Below the pieces are notes generated by a model. That model was given only the letters and a program-made list of their open reading frames with translations, was not told the origin of the DNA and searched no databases. From Bacteroidota bacterium (GTDB taxonomy: Bacteria > Bacteroidota > Bacteroidia > Chitinophagales > Chitinophagaceae), in assembly GCA_016715505.1 (NCBI GenBank), contig JADJZY010000006.1, positions 1 through 64,000 on the forward strand: a stretch of DNA of 64,000 bases, given 5' to 3'. This document shows positions 1-10,816 of the stretch, piece after piece. Positions within the stretch are counted from its first letter, which is position 1. Every line of letters begins with the position of its first letter. Made by a program: the position numbers and the translations under genes.

Positions 1-1600
1 AATCCGGAAATCCGGACAAAAAGCCTGTCCACCCGGCATTGAAGAAATTAAAAATTGTTGGAAAGCAATACCAAAATGGTTTGTTACTGCCGGCATGGGC
101 GGTTAGTACCGGTGTACCGGTGGTGGTGCGCCTGTGGTTGCAAAATCGCTAAGGAATTAGGCATACTCACGGTGGGTATTGTTACAACACCCACTTTGGC
201 TATGAAGGAAGTAAACGCCGTCGTCAGGCCGAAGAGGAATCAACCGAATGCGCGAACATGTTGATACACCATCCTGGTCATTTCAAAATGATAAGTTACG
301 TCATCTGTTTGGAAACATCCCAACTTCTCGGGCTTTCTGTAAAGCCGATGATATTTCAGCAACAGCCACCAAATGTATTGTATCACCGATGTAATTAATT
401 CACGGGGGCTTATCGTTGTGGAATTTGCCGATGCTTGAGCACCGTGATGCGTGATGGGGCGTAGCGATTCTTCAATGATGCCACGAAAGCCAGCGGAGAG
501 AGGAGGGCTTATGAAGCAGTCAGAAAAAGCCATCAATTCACCTTTACTCAACGATGACAATATTCGTGGAGCCAAATGGGTATTACTCAATATCAATTCC
601 GCCCAGAGGTGTACGAACAGCACTTTAGACGAAGTGGAAATGATTCGAGGCTTATGTTCAGGAGCAGGCCGGTGAGAATGTGATGTGATTTTGGTACAGG
701 TTTTGATGATGATAATCTCGGCTGGAATATCAGTGTCACTGTAATCGCAACCGGCTTTCAATATAATCAGTTGGCATCCGCTTATTCTGCAGAAAAAGGC
801 GCTGAGAAATCATGGATAGCACATCAAGGAAGTTTATACACTTCAACCAGAAACGCCAGCTGAGCCAGCCTTAAAGATTGGTAAATGATGATACCCATTT
901 GCCAAAAGCAGTGGTCGCAGGAAACAGAAGCCGCGGTCGATCCAATGGCTCCGGTGATGTTTTGAAATTGAACCACCTGCAATTTCCTGCACGTTATACA
1001 ATGGGTTTACAATCGATGCGCGTGAATCATGTGGCCGATGTTTTTAACAACGGTGCGAAGAAGCCCCGCATTGTGATGGAATTGCAAGCAGAGCCTGAAC
1101 CTGTTGTTGAGCAAGCAACTCCCCACTGAACAACCTCTTGTGGTGGAATTTGAAATGAAAGAGGAAAGTACTCAAAGCCCCTACTGCTTCCATTCAGGAA
1201 GAGTTAAATCAAATTTTCTGCACCTATCGAAATGGTTGAAAAAACGGGGAAGAGATAGAAGGCGAGTTTGTTTACCATCAAGGGAATTACGCTCAATCTG
1301 ACGTAAGGGGAAACCGCATGCTGACTGATATGGAGCTCGAAGATCAGGCCGAATTTTGAAATTCAAGAAAAGAGCATTCGACGATCGTGCATCGAAGTTA
1401 CGTTCCATGAGTTTTAATGTGAATCAGGCAGATATCGACAACGAACAATCAAACGTTCCGGCTTATATCCGAAAAAATCTAGGTTAGAGGGATCATCCAT
1501 GTCTAATGAAGAGGTATGCTAGGAATGTCAAAATAACCAGCGATGGTCAACAATCAAAATATCAGTACGATTAATACTTTTTGAACGGCAAATCAGATAA
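1..1600 (+). pseudogene. ftsZ: Cell division GTPase FtsZ, 5' end outside window, reading frame broken many times
   Basis: Joining all three forward frames recovers most of FtsZ: the glycine-rich GTP-binding segment (GMGG near 93-125), AKELGILTVGIVTT (150-190), NDKLRHLFGN (about 290-320), VEFAD before TVMRD (about 420-450), NSPLLNDDNIRGAKW (535-580), the IATGF strand (about 745-760), and the long acidic Bacteroidota C-terminal extension ending in INTFLNGKSD (about 1570-1595). Each piece is well conserved, but the frame changes roughly every 50-150 bases and several stops intervene. FtsZ is the essential tubulin-like ring GTPase. Conserved protein with dense indels fits poor sequence at a contig end better than slow gene decay, although a decayed second copy is possible. 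The C-terminal end is approximate. Confidence 0.85.
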
Positions 1601-1848
1601 GGATTTTATTTATGGGTGAGGCTATGCTGCAAAGACATCCTCTTTTACAAGGAGCATCAGTTATCTGCTCCCATTTAGTCACCCTTGTTCAGCAGCACAC
1701 CCGACGCGTAATAACGGACTCTTTCAGAAGCCAGCGCCGAATAAGGCCGGGGGTATCGCTACCATCCGGGCTAGCCGTATAAATGGCATCAATATGAATC
1801 TCCAAAAAAACTGGGTGCGAATGAAAGGAATTTTAACAACAAGTTGAA
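1601..1848. other. Intergenic stretch between ftsZ and lptB, no gene recognised
   Basis: No frame gives a recognisable protein. The stretch probably shares the poor base quality of the ftsZ region, so a short broken gene cannot be excluded. The lptB stop codon lies at its right end. Confidence 0.4.
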
Positions 1849-2601
1849 CTACTCAGAAACGCTTTTGAATTTTCTTCTCAATTCAAAATTTTGTCCCAAA
1901 TATAATTTGCGCACTTGTTCATCAGCGGCTAATTCTTCCGCAGTTCCGGATTTTAATATTTTTCCATCATACAACAAGTACGCCCTGTCTGTGATAGATA
2001 AGGTTTCCTGTACATTATGGTCGGTAATGAGGATGCCGATATTTTTAAACTTGAGTTGCTCTACAATCACCTGAATATCTTCGACTGCAATGGGGTCGAT
2101 ACCGGCAAAGGGTTCATCCAATAAAATGAATTTAGGATTGACAGCCAAGGCCCGGGCAATTTCAGTGCGTCGTCGTTCTCCTCCACTCAATACATCTCCC
2201 GGACTTTTACGCACATGGGTCAGGCGAAATTCACTGAGCAGGGTCTCCAGTTTTTGCGCTTGCTCTTCACGACTCAATTGAGTGAGTTCTAACACCGCCG
2301 ATATATTATCTTCCACACTTAACTTTCGAAAAATAGAGGCTTCCTGCGGGAGGTAGCCAATACCCAATTGAGCTCTTTTGTACATCGGTAATGCAGTGAT
2401 GCATTGATCGTCCAGAAATACATCACCTTGGTCAGGCTGGATCAAACCTACCACCATATAGAATGTGGTTGTTTTGCCGGCTCCGTTCGGGCCAAGCAGC
2501 CCAACAATTTCGCCTTGCTTTACCTGAATACTCACTTGATTGACCACGGTTCGGCGTCGATACTTTTTTAGCAATTCGGTCGTGCGTATTGTAGATAACA
2601 T
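1849..2601 (-). CDS. lptB: LPS export ABC transporter ATP-binding protein LptB
   Basis: An intact 250-residue ABC ATPase. Walker A is GPNGAGKTT (residues 37-45), the signature is LSGGE (138-142), Walker B is FILLDEP (158-164) and the switch histidine is in ITDHN (H195). The ERRRTEIARAL stretch after the signature, and the length, are typical of LptB. LptB powers extraction of lipopolysaccharide from the inner membrane together with the LptF/LptG permeases. One LptF/G-type permease gene lies at 14.6 kb, so the genes are not in one operon here. The frame is clean although the neighbouring ftsZ region is badly broken. Confidence 0.95.
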   Translation of the reverse strand: MLSTIRTTELLKKYRRRTVVNQVSIQVKQGEIVGLLGPNGAGKTTTFYMVVGLIQPDQGDVFLDDQCITALPMYKRAQLGIGYLPQEASIFRKLSVEDNISAVLELTQLSREEQAQKLETLLSEFRLTHVRKSPGDVLSGGERRRTEIARALAVNPKFILLDEPFAGIDPIAVEDIQVIVEQLKFKNIGILITDHNVQETLSITDRAYLLYDGKILKSGTAEELAADEQVRKLYLGQNFELRRKFKSVSE

Positions 2602-2804
2602 CCGGTAAAATTAAAGGCTTCCATTGAATTTAATCAAGAACAAAATTGTTATACAACATATAATTTTAAAAAACCCCAAGTTATTTCAGGATAATGTTCG
2701 AAATAAATCCAAAATTATCTGCCAGATTCCCTGATTAGGAATGTTGCAAGGATATGTTTGTGGGGACAAAACGATATCCGTATCAGCGCAATAAAGAATA
2801 TAAA

Positions 2805-3285
2805 TTAACGGGGAACTTTTTCTAGTCGGATACCAATACTCATGATTTCCGGTAAAGGATTCATTCGCATGATTTGTTTTAATGAAATAGTGTACTGACC
2901 CGTTTGAGAAAAATGCATGGCTCCTCCGTTTTTTGTCAAAGGCATTTTATGTTCCCATATTTCATTCATGCCCCGGCCCAACCATTTACCACTTTCCTCT
3001 GCCAACGGTATTTCTGTATTCAGGTAACCGGTACTTTTTCCATCCGGCAAACGGGTATTGGTTTTGAGCCATAGATTCGAAAAGGGGTATGCTTCGGTAT
3101 GACGCATCATCAGAAATAACAAATAATTCGAAGCGGTATCAGTAACATTGAATGTAAACTGCACAGAATCTTTTGTGTCAACGGTGGCCTTTAAAGGCAA
3201 AATGTTTTTCATATACCGCTCCTTTGATACAGGATAGTAAAAGGCAGCTAATGCCAAACATGCAGCTGATTAAACTCCTTTTCAT
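2805..3285 (-). CDS. gldH: Gliding motility lipoprotein GldH (one frameshift)
   Basis: The mature part (YPFSNLWL, GKWLGRGMNEIWEHKMPL, QTGQYTISLKQIMR) matches GldH, a lipoprotein needed for gliding and type IX secretion in Bacteroidota. The longest single frame starts inside the gene. The real start is the ATG at 3285, which gives a lipoprotein signal peptide, MKRSLISC then LLLSC, with the cysteine at residue 19. A shift of one base near 3186-3190 (AAAGGCC) joins it to the mature domain. The start lies one base after the yicC stop, so the two genes are probably co-transcribed. About 160 residues, normal for the family. Confidence 0.85.
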
Positions 3286-3286
3286 T

Positions 3287-4160
3287 CTATAATGCATTTA
3301 ACAATTGTTCTTTGGCTTGCTCTAGTTCATCTTTCATTTGTACAACAATACGTTGTATGTCCACATCATTTGCTTTGGATCCCATGGTATTGATTTCACG
3401 ACCAATTTCCTGAATCAGGAATCCTAATTTTTTCCCCTTTGTCGAAGCATCCTCTTTAATCAGCTGTAAAAAGTATTCACAATGATGTAAAGCCGGTTTT
3501 TTCTTCCTGAATATCAGTTTTTCAACATAGAAAATCATCTCCTGTTCAAGTCGGTTAGGGTCCATATTCGCGCTTTGGGTTAAATCGGATAAACTTTGTT
3601 GGAGTCTTTCACGAATACGATCCAATCTTTTTTTGTCAAAAACTTCCACACTTCTGCAAAGCTCATCAATCCGTTGAATATTATTTTCAATATGGTGTGT
3701 GAGCATAACACCTTCTTTTTGTCGATGTTGTGTGAGCATATCACATACCATACCAATCTGAGCAGCAATGACCTGCCAATCCTCATCACTCAGGGTATCC
3801 GTTACACCTGAAACAATCTCTGGCATGCGCATCAGGGTAGGTAAAATATCCTTTTGCTCTATTTGAAGTTCAGTAGCAATTTGCTGCATGGAGGCATAAT
3901 AATATTTTGCCAAATCCATGTTGACCGTCATCGGCTTACTAATCCCATGTTGTTTCAGATATATATTGACATCAATTGTACCACGCGATAATTTTTGTTG
4001 AATAATATTTCGTAATTCAATTTCAAAAAAGTTTTACAATAGGAGGAATTTTAGCAGTCACCTCAAACTGTTTTCCATTCAATGAACGAATTTCAAGAGA
4101 GCAGGTATAGTCACCTACTGTAAACTCTGATCGTCCATATCCTGTCATGGATTGCAACAT
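3287..4160 (-). CDS. yicC: YicC family endoribonuclease-like protein (one frameshift)
   Basis: The N-terminus MLQSMTGYGRSE is the YicC signature. The C-terminal half carries the DUF1732 region, with KKLGFLIQEIGREINTMGSKA near the end. YicC proteins are stress-related RNases; the E. coli member acts on small RNAs. The reading frame breaks at an A run at 4025-4030 (CTTTTTTGAA on the coding strand): removing one base restores the sequence KLFEIELRNIIQQKL. Total length is then about 290 residues, normal for the family. Co-directional with gldH, which follows after one base. The stretch upstream to 4597 is gene-free. Confidence 0.88.
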
Positions 4161-4597
4161 GTTATTTTATTTATTTGATGTTCGGAAAAAATGTTGTCTG
4201 CAATAAAAATTATTCCAGGTCAAGCGGAGGTAAAAGTAAAACAATGTGTGTATGACTTTAAAAAAATATTTTTTATTCCAGCGGTTTTTAATACACGTAA
4301 CAATCAAAAAATCAAAATCTTATAAACTTTTTTCTTCGACCGTTTTCGAAAAGTAAAAATAAAAATGATGATTGTGAAAATTTTTGTTCTTCGGAAAGCC
4401 CTGCTGGTTGCGGTTTTCAGAGACATAAAAAAAACCGGCAGTTGAAAACTTCCGGCTCTTTTTTGAATTTATGGGTTAGTAAGCGAAATAACCAATACAA
4501 GTATAGACATTAATTTTTATACGAAAAAATATTTTTCAAAAAAAGTTATTCACGCAATGTGAATTGAATCGATGCAGATTGTAAACATACTGAGGGC
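4161..4597. other. AT-rich intergenic region, promoter side of yicC
   Basis: About 440 bases with no convincing open frame. It holds the marC terminator hairpin at 4435-4455 and very AT-rich flanks. No clear TAnnTTTG promoter was found for yicC. Confidence 0.5.
4435..4455 (-). terminator. Rho-independent terminator downstream of marC
   Basis: CCGG, AGTT, loop GAA, AACT, CCGG form a stem with one mismatch. It has an A run on the left and a T run on the right, so it can work in both directions. It lies about 140 bases past the marC stop. Confidence 0.7.
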
Positions 4598-5180
4598 TTA
4601 TAAGCTCATATTCGTTCGAAACATTTTAACTGCGATTGCTAAAAGAATCACACCAAAAAATTTTCGGATTACCAGAATGCCGGAATGCCCGAGAATTTTT
4701 TCGAGCCAGTTTAAACTTTTTAATGCAATAAAAATGATGAGTGTATTGATGAGGATGGCCAATAAAATATTGTATTGATGGTATAAAGATTTCATCGACA
4801 TCACGGTTGTAAGTGTACCTGATCCGGCAATGATGGGAAAAGCCACTGGTACAATACTGCCGGCTTTGGTATTCGGATCGCCCTTAAAAAATTCTATCCC
4901 TAATACCATTTCCAAACCCAGAATAAATAATACGATTGAACCTGCAATGGCAAAAGAAGATACATCTAATCCGAGTATCCCTAAGAATCGTTCACCTAAA
5001 AAAAAGAATAGTAATATGAGGGCTGCTGAAACCAGTGTGGCTCGTCACTGATATGCCCCATTTTATTTTAAATGAAATCAACACAGGTATAGAACCCAAG
5101 ATATCGATTACAGCAAATAAGGCAAACGTCGCCGTGAGCGTTTGATTGAGCGAAAAATTAGAAATATCATATGCCGACAT
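4598..5180 (-). CDS. MarC family integral membrane protein (frameshifted near its start)
   Basis: N-terminal FALFAVIDILGSIPV is the first MarC membrane segment. Reading on in another frame gives ATLVSAALILLFFFLGERFL, LGLDVSSFAIAGSIVLFI, GLEMVLGI and SIVPVAFPIIAGSGTLTT, all typical MarC helices. The frame changes twice between about 5045 and 5070 (after KIKW and before ATLVSAAL). The reconstructed protein is about 195 residues with six predicted membrane spans, normal for MarC/YhcE-type proteins, whose substrate is unknown. Confidence 0.85.
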
Positions 5181-5548
5181 GCCACAAAAGTAGGGTTTGA
5201 ATCAGGCTATTAGAAGTGCGTTGACAAGTGTTTTATACAACAAGTTGTTATTTACCTCATGATAATCGAACTCTTTAGGGATAAGAACCATTTATTTTTT
5301 CACATGATTTCATCTTCGTTTTACTTAACTACATCATCAATGGATGTAGATTTTCGACCTTGGTCCAGGAAGATCAAATTAGCATTTTGAATGGAGAATG
5401 GGATGAAAATACAATTGCATTGATTGAAAGCAAAGAACGTGATTCATAGAACGTTGATACAAGCACTTTCCTTATGGCCTCAATCCAATCAATTTTCGGC
5501 TGCAATGTATAAATTTCATCATGTACTTTTGGGGCCTAAAAAAAGATT
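5181..5548. other. Intergenic region before pepT
   Basis: No intact frame. Pieces such as ILNGEWDENTIALIESKERD (about 5375-5440, plus strand) read like protein but match no family I know. They could be the remains of a small gene broken by indels. Confidence 0.35.
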
Positions 5549-6811
5549 ATGTCTCAAGCAGTTTATCATTATTCCGTTGCAGAACGTTTGATGCGATATG
5601 TACAAGTTGACACCCAAAGCAATCCGGAGTCAACTCAATTTCCAAGTACTGAAAAACAAAAGGATTTAGGCCGCATATTGGCAAAAGAACTTCTGGCATT
5701 GGGATTGTTGGATGCGGAAATGGACGAACATGGTTATGTATATGCCACTATCCCATCGAACACGACCAAGGATGTTCCCGTATTGTGCTTTTGTGCACAT
5801 ATGGATACTGCGCCTGATTGCAGTGGCACCAACGTCAAACCAATTTTGCATAAAAATTATCAGGGACAGGCGATTGTTTTGCCGGATGATCAGACTCAGG
5901 TGATTACCGTTGAACAACATCCCTATTTGAAAGAAAAGATTGGAGAGGATATCATCACTGCTTCAGGTTTGACGCTACTAGGGGCAGATGATAAAGCAGG
6001 TGTGGCCATTATCATGGACTTTGTTCAATTTATTCAGTCACACCCTGAAATTCCACATGGTAAAATTCGAATATTGTTTACGCCGGATGAAGAAGTGGGC
6101 AGAGGAGTAGAAAAGATAGACATGGTAAAATTAGGTGCGGATTTTGGTTATACCTTGGATGGTGGAGAACGCGGTGCGCTGGAGTCGGAATCATTTAGTG
6201 CAGATGGCGCAACCATGGTGATTCATGGAATCAGTGCACACCCGGGTTATGCCAAAGGTAAATTGGTCAGCGCCATCAAGGTCGCTTCCGCACTGATTGA
6301 TGCTTTGCCGAAAGATTCCTGGAGTCCGGAAACCACGGAAGACCGGCAAGGATATATTCATCCCGTGTCTATTGAAGGAGGGATTGAAAAGACAACGATT
6401 AAATTTATCATTCGTGATTTTGAAACAGCGAAACTGAAAGAGCATGAGGATCGATTGGCACAAATACTGCATGAAACACTTGAACAATTTCCTGGCGCCA
6501 AAGCAGATTTTAATACCTATGAACAATATCGGAATATGATGGATATTATTCGCGAAGTTCCTATGGTTACTGATTATGCCGAAGAGGCGATGACCAGAGC
6601 CAACGTTAAAGCTGAACGATGGCTCATTCGTGGAGGTACGGATGGATCACGACTTTCATTTATGGGATTGCCTTGTCCGAATTTATTCACCGGCGAAATG
6701 GCCATTCATTCGCGACATGAATTTGTGAGTGTTCAGGACATGCAAAAATCGGTAGATACCCTCGTTCATTTGGTACAAATATGGGTCGAAAAGACGCCCG
6801 CAAATGCCTGA
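5549..6811 (+). CDS. pepT: Peptidase T (tripeptide aminopeptidase, M20B)
   Basis: Intact 420-residue dizinc peptidase that removes the N-terminal residue of tripeptides in the cytoplasm. Metal and catalytic positions are visible: H84 and D86 in AHMDTAP, D147/D148 in GADDKAG, E181/E182 in PDEEVGRG, an Asp in TLDGGE, and the C-terminal histidine in HSRHEFVS. The lid (dimerisation) domain lies between about residues 210 and 320, with the conserved HGISAHPGYAKGKL. Start codon ATG follows a purine-rich stretch. It stands alone, with no close co-directional partner upstream. Confidence 0.95.
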   Translation: MSQAVYHYSVAERLMRYVQVDTQSNPESTQFPSTEKQKDLGRILAKELLALGLLDAEMDEHGYVYATIPSNTTKDVPVLCFCAHMDTAPDCSGTNVKPILHKNYQGQAIVLPDDQTQVITVEQHPYLKEKIGEDIITASGLTLLGADDKAGVAIIMDFVQFIQSHPEIPHGKIRILFTPDEEVGRGVEKIDMVKLGADFGYTLDGGERGALESESFSADGATMVIHGISAHPGYAKGKLVSAIKVASALIDALPKDSWSPETTEDRQGYIHPVSIEGGIEKTTIKFIIRDFETAKLKEHEDRLAQILHETLEQFPGAKADFNTYEQYRNMMDIIREVPMVTDYAEEAMTRANVKAERWLIRGGTDGSRLSFMGLPCPNLFTGEMAIHSRHEFVSVQDMQKSVDTLVHLVQIWVEKTPANA

Positions 6812-6869
6812 TCGATGTAGGGATTTTGACAATTTGATGAATAATCTATTATCTTAGCTAAAATTTAAG

Positions 6870-7591
6870 TTGATGAAAAAACATTTATTATTGATCACAT
6901 TATTGAGTGTATTCTTTCAAACTGCAGAGGCGCAAATGGTGCAAAAAGGTACCAGCTTCTTTCAGTTAGGATACGGCTTTCCAAGTGCCATGCAATTTAT
7001 TGGAAAGGTTTTTAAATTCGGATACAGCATGGAAGGCGAGGAAGACTATCAAAGTAGTTTTTCTTACAAGGGATTTGGTCCCATGCATCTGAGATATGAA
7101 TATTTATTAGGTGGACGGGTAGGATTGGGTTTAAGTGCAAATGGAGAATTGGGTAATTTTAAATTCACTTCTTCTTATACTGATTTTGATGAAAATCTCG
7201 TGACCTCAACCACTTTGTTGCGCATTACAAGTATCAATGCCATGGCCCGAATGAATTTTCATTTCCTCAAAAGAAGTGAAAAGGTGGATTTGTATTATGG
7301 ATTTAGTGCCGGATACAGTCATACCCGTTTAAAATTACAAGAAACTTTAGAAGGAGCCGATTTAGATCCTGAATATCAAAAAGAAGTGGATGAAGTAGAA
7401 AAATACCTCAATGATATTTTTAAAATGATGCGGTGGCTTTTGAATCTGTATTTGGTGCACGATTTGCATTAGCACCTGGAACTGGCCTTTACTTTGAAGT
7501 TGGTTATGCGAAAGCTCTTGCCCAAATAGGGTTTTTTACTAAACTGGGTGGCGATCGCGGATATAATCGCAGTCGCTGGCAATGGTTTTAA
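6870..7591 (+). CDS. Outer-membrane beta-barrel protein with signal peptide (one frameshift)
   Basis: Starts MMKKHLLLITLLSVFFQTAEAQ, a Sec signal peptide cleaved after AEA. It is followed by alternating hydrophobic strands (FFQLGYGFP, MHLRYEYLLGGRVGLGLS, YYGFSAGYSHTRL), the pattern of a small 8-strand OmpA/OmpW-type barrel. One A is missing in the run at 7422-7425. Adding it restores FKNDAVAFESVFGARFALAPGTG and a closing strand ending in W-x-W-F at 7591, an aromatic end typical of outer-membrane barrels. About 240 residues. The specific function is unknown. A weak promoter (TTTTG, 21 nt, TATCTTAG) lies just upstream, around 6820-6860. Confidence 0.75.
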
Positions 7592-7599
7592 TGATTGAT

Positions 7600-8882
7600 T
7601 TATTTTTTAGCAAAAGAATGAATAGCCTCGACCAATCGGTCGAGGTTTTTTGTGCTGGTATAAACATTGGGGGTGACACGCACACCTTGAATGCGATGCC
7701 AATTTATGCCAACCGTATGTATTCGTGCTTGGTCCATCAAAAAACTTTCAAGCTCATCGTGTTTGCGATCATTGAATGAAATGGTGGCGATGGCGCAACT
7801 ATGTTCAGGGTTAATGGGTGATAACATATTCAATTCGGGGATATCTCGAACTTGTTCGGTCCAGTATTCTTTGAGATAAAACAATCTTTTCTCCTTTCGT
7901 TCAGCACCTATCATTTCGAAAAAGTCGATCGCTTTTTGAGTGGCTTGTTCAATAAAAAATGGACGGGTACCTAAGGCTTCATATTTTCGGATATCATTTT
8001 TGCTGGCCGGTTCGGAGCCAAAGAGTGGATAAAGAGAGGCTATTTTATCTTTACGTACATACATCATACCTGTACCAATACTTGCGCTTAGCCATTTATG
8101 CAAACTGGTTCCAAAGTAATGACAATTTAAATCGGGTATTTTGTATTGAAAATGCGCAAAAGAGTGTGCGCCATCTACGAGTACTTCAATGCCTTTTGCC
8201 TGCGCTGCATCTGCAATCGTACGAACTGGTAAAATTTGCCCATTCCAATTAATGATATGGGTGATATGCACCAATTTAGTTCGACCATTCATCAAATCAA
8301 TATAGGTTTGTGCAAGATAGGTATCGTCGGTTGAAGGCAGTTCCGGATCTGCCCACACCAGTTTAATCCCATCCCTTTCTTCGCGCTGCTTCCAGGCGTT
8401 GATCATATTGGGATAATCATATTTTGAAAGGATGATCTCGTCGCCTGCTTTCAGTTTTAGTCCGAATATAATTGTTTCAAGAGATTCAGTGGCGTTACGA
8501 TGAAGGGCAATTTCTTCGGGGTCAACACCGGCTACTTCCGCCAGGCGTTTCCGAAGAGGTTCTCTGCCCATATCCAGTTGACGCCACATATAATAACTCG
8601 GGGCTTCATTACTCAAATCATGATATCGTTTCATGGCTTCTTGCACGATAATAGGCGATGGACTCACCCCTCCATTATTCAGATTGATGATAGATGAGGA
8701 AGCTGTATAGGCCTGTTGCACATAATGCCAAAAATCCTCTTCTTCGGCAAGAAGCTTGGGATCTGTATCTGATAATCATGAATGGCATTGCGTAGATTTT
8801 TTCCCCATGTGCTTTGATCCAATAGGAGAGCCAGCGAAGCCATGCCCGTGTATTGAATGAATTTTCGTCGATTTGATTTCAC
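7600..8882 (-). CDS. Tat-exported class V aminotransferase-like PLP enzyme (one frameshift)
   Basis: The N-terminus MKSNRRKFIQYTGMASLALLL is a twin-arginine signal, so the enzyme is probably periplasmic or lipid-anchored. The main body is a fold-type I PLP enzyme of class V, similar to isopenicillin-N epimerase-like proteins: EIALHRNATESLE, VLVDGAHSFAHF (PLP Asp and His) and the Schiff-base lysine in SLHKWLSAS. The two parts are in different frames. The shift falls near 8768-8775, after which SDTDPKLLAEEEDFW restores the join. About 425 residues. Substrate unknown. Convergent with the barrel gene, ending eight bases from it. Confidence 0.82.
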
Positions 8883-9079
8883 AAGCGTAAATTGTCTATC
8901 AAATATAATCGATTAATGTTCTAGTTTTTAATTTTAGCAGCCTTTGCAAAAGCGCATTTTATGAATTGAAACATTACCTATTCAAAAAGGACATGGAGTT
9001 ATTGCTTAAAGGATGAAAAAGGCTTGAGGCCCTTGTTTGTTTTTCGGTTACCTTTACAATTCAATACGATAGAAGTTGA

Positions 9080-10269
9080 TTGATAAAGAAAAAAATAGTT
9101 GAACAGGAAGTAAAGGTCATTTTTTGGCCGGATGGTTACCCCAGGGCAAACCTGAATCTCTCATTACAGAATATTTGGATGAATTGTCGTTTCTGGCCGA
9201 AACCGCCGGTGCCACTGAAATAAAAAGATTTTATCAAAAGTTGCCTCATCCTGATAGCCGAACATTTTTGGGAAGTGGAAAGTTGCTCGAAATCAAAGAA
9301 TATATCAGCAAACATCCTGTTGAGATGGTTATTTTTGATGATGAGTTAAGCGGTTCGCAAATATCAAATATAGAAGAGGTTCTGAAAAGAAAAGTGATTG
9401 ACCGTAGTGATTTGATTTTGGATATTTTCGCTTCGCGGGCTAAAACTGCTCAAGCGAAAGTGCAAGTCGAATTGGCACAATACCAATACATTCTACCTCG
9501 GTTAAAAGGGATGTGGAAACATTTGGAACGACAGGGTGGCGGTATTGGCAGTAGAGGTCCCGGAGAAACTGAAATTGAAACAGATCGAAGGATTGTAAAA
9601 GATAAAATAGCCCTTTTACGTAAACGCTTGAGCGAATTTGATAAACAAGCACAAACCCAACGCAAAGAGCGGGGTGAGATGATTCGTGTCTCCTTGGTGG
9701 GTTATACGAACGTCGGAAAATCCACCTTGATGCAAGTGTTGAGTAAGTCAGATGTGTTTGTTGAAAATAAATTATTTGCCACCTTAGATACAACGACACG
9801 AAAAGTTGTACTGGACCGAACACCTTTTTTGTTGAGTGATACGGTTGGATTTATTCGCAAACTTCCCCATCATTTAGTAGAGAGTTTTAAAAGCACCCTT
9901 GACGAAGTTCGTGAAGCGGATATTCTGATTCATGTCATTGATATTTCGCATCCACAGTATGAAGATCACATTGCAGTGGTAAAGCAAACATTGCACGAAC
10001 TTAAAGCAGATGATAAACCAACCTTTTATGTATTTAATAAAATGGATTTGTACGAAAAGCAAACCTTTGATGAATGGTTGGAAGAAGATGTGAAAGAAGA
10101 CCTGATGAATCAATTAAGAAAAAGATGGCAACACGAAAGTCAACAAAAAGCTTTATTTATTTCAGCTACTGAAAAACAGAATATCGAACAATTGAGAAAT
10201 GAAATACTGAATGAGGTTCGGATACAATATGGCATTCGATATCCTTATAAAACGGTATTTTATGAATAA
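9080..10269 (+). CDS. hflX: GTPase HflX (frameshift near N-terminus)
   Basis: Ribosome-associated GTPase that splits stalled or stressed ribosomes. The HflX N-domain (SLITEYLDELSFLAETAGA, PHPDSRTFLGSGK), the glycine-rich GGGIGSRGPGETEIETDRR segment, and the G motifs are all present: G1 GYTNVGKST, G3 DTVGFIRKLPH, G4 NKMD. The open frame begins at 9124 without the usual first residues. KKKIVEQEVKV sits just before it in another frame, and a change in the T run at 9119-9125 joins them. The start is probably the TTG at 9080; this is the least certain part. Confidence 0.92.
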
Positions 10270-10332
10270 GGACAATTCTTCGCACTTCATGCCATTATTT
10301 GGAGCGAAATTTTAGAAAAACCATTCAACCGG

Positions 10333-10352
10333 ATGGGTTCAATTGGACCCAT
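10333..10352. repeat. Near-perfect 20-bp palindrome in the hflX/tRNA-Asn spacer
   Basis: ATGGGT, T, CAATTG, G, ACCCAT: arms match except for one T/G pair. It lies between the hflX stop and the tRNA-Asn promoter and has no T run, so it is more like an operator or a processed hairpin than a terminator. Confidence 0.4.
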
Positions 10353-10427
10353 GCCGCGAATTTGCACCATTTTCGACCACCAGAATCCTTGCTATCAGGG
10401 AATAGTTTGGAAAAGAAGCTAAAAAAA

Positions 10428-10457
10428 TTTGTAAATTTCTTTTTTTACCTATTTTTG
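10428..10457 (+). promoter_or_regulatory. Bacteroidota sigma-A promoter of tRNA-Asn
   Basis: TTTG at 10428-10431, an 18-base spacer, then TATTTTTG at 10450-10457 (consensus TAnnTTTG). The predicted start, about seven bases further on, lies only a few bases before the tRNA. Confidence 0.8.
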
Positions 10458-10470
10458 CATCCCATTTCAC

Positions 10471-10544
10471 TCCTTCTTAGCTCAGTTGGTTAGAGCATCT
10501 GACTGTTAATCAGAGGGTCACTGGTTCAAGTCCAGTAGAAGGAG
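10471..10544 (+). tRNA. tRNA-Asn (GTT)
   Basis: Acceptor TCCTTCT pairs with AGAAGGA. The D arm has AGCTCAGTTGGTTAGAGC, the anticodon loop CTGTTAA carries GTT at 10505-10507, and the T arm is CTGGTTCAAGTCCAG. Discriminator G. CCA is not encoded (GCA follows). Confidence 0.97.
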
Positions 10545-10555
10545 CAGAATCGAGA

Positions 10556-10583
10556 GGGACTTCAACATGAGGTCCCTTTTTTT
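10556..10583 (+). terminator. Terminator of tRNA-Asn
   Basis: GGGACTTC, loop AACAT, GAGGTCCC form an 8-bp stem with one wobble pair, followed directly by seven T. Confidence 0.88.
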
Positions 10584-10630
10584 GTATGTTTTATATTTAC
10601 ATCATATATAGTTCAGTTGGAGATACTAAT

Positions 10631-10755
10631 CTGCTCTGTTACCTGAAGAGCATTAATCGCGAACATTCGAGAGGGGTTTTTGGAAGAAAAGGTGCTTGAA
10701 GGGCTGGAAATATTGAACTTAATTTGTTCTATTAAACATCCTGAAAAGTGAGTCA
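10631..10755. repeat. Diverged direct repeat, copy 1
   Basis: Shares with copy 2 (10815-10933) the core ATCGCGAACATTCGAGAG, then GGTTTTTGG and GAAAAGGTG, and a weaker tail ending GGTCAA/GAGTCAA. Overall about three quarters identical by eye. It is followed by the hairpin at 10759-10816. Confidence 0.75.
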
Positions 10756-10758
10756 AAA

Positions 10759-10816
10759 AGAAAATGAGAAAGACAAACTCGGGTTTCATTCTCCTTCTGT
10801 TTATCTTTCTCTTTCT
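10759..10816. repeat. Long imperfect hairpin between the two repeat copies
   Basis: Left arm (10759-10778: AGAAAATGAGAAAGACAAAC) pairs with the right arm (10799-10816, GTTTATCTTTCTCTTTCT) with one mismatch and a small bulge, around a 20-base loop. Confidence 0.7.

Noticed and set aside
240..761. Minus-strand 173-codon open frame
   Set aside because: It is antisense to recognisable FtsZ sequence and resembles no protein.
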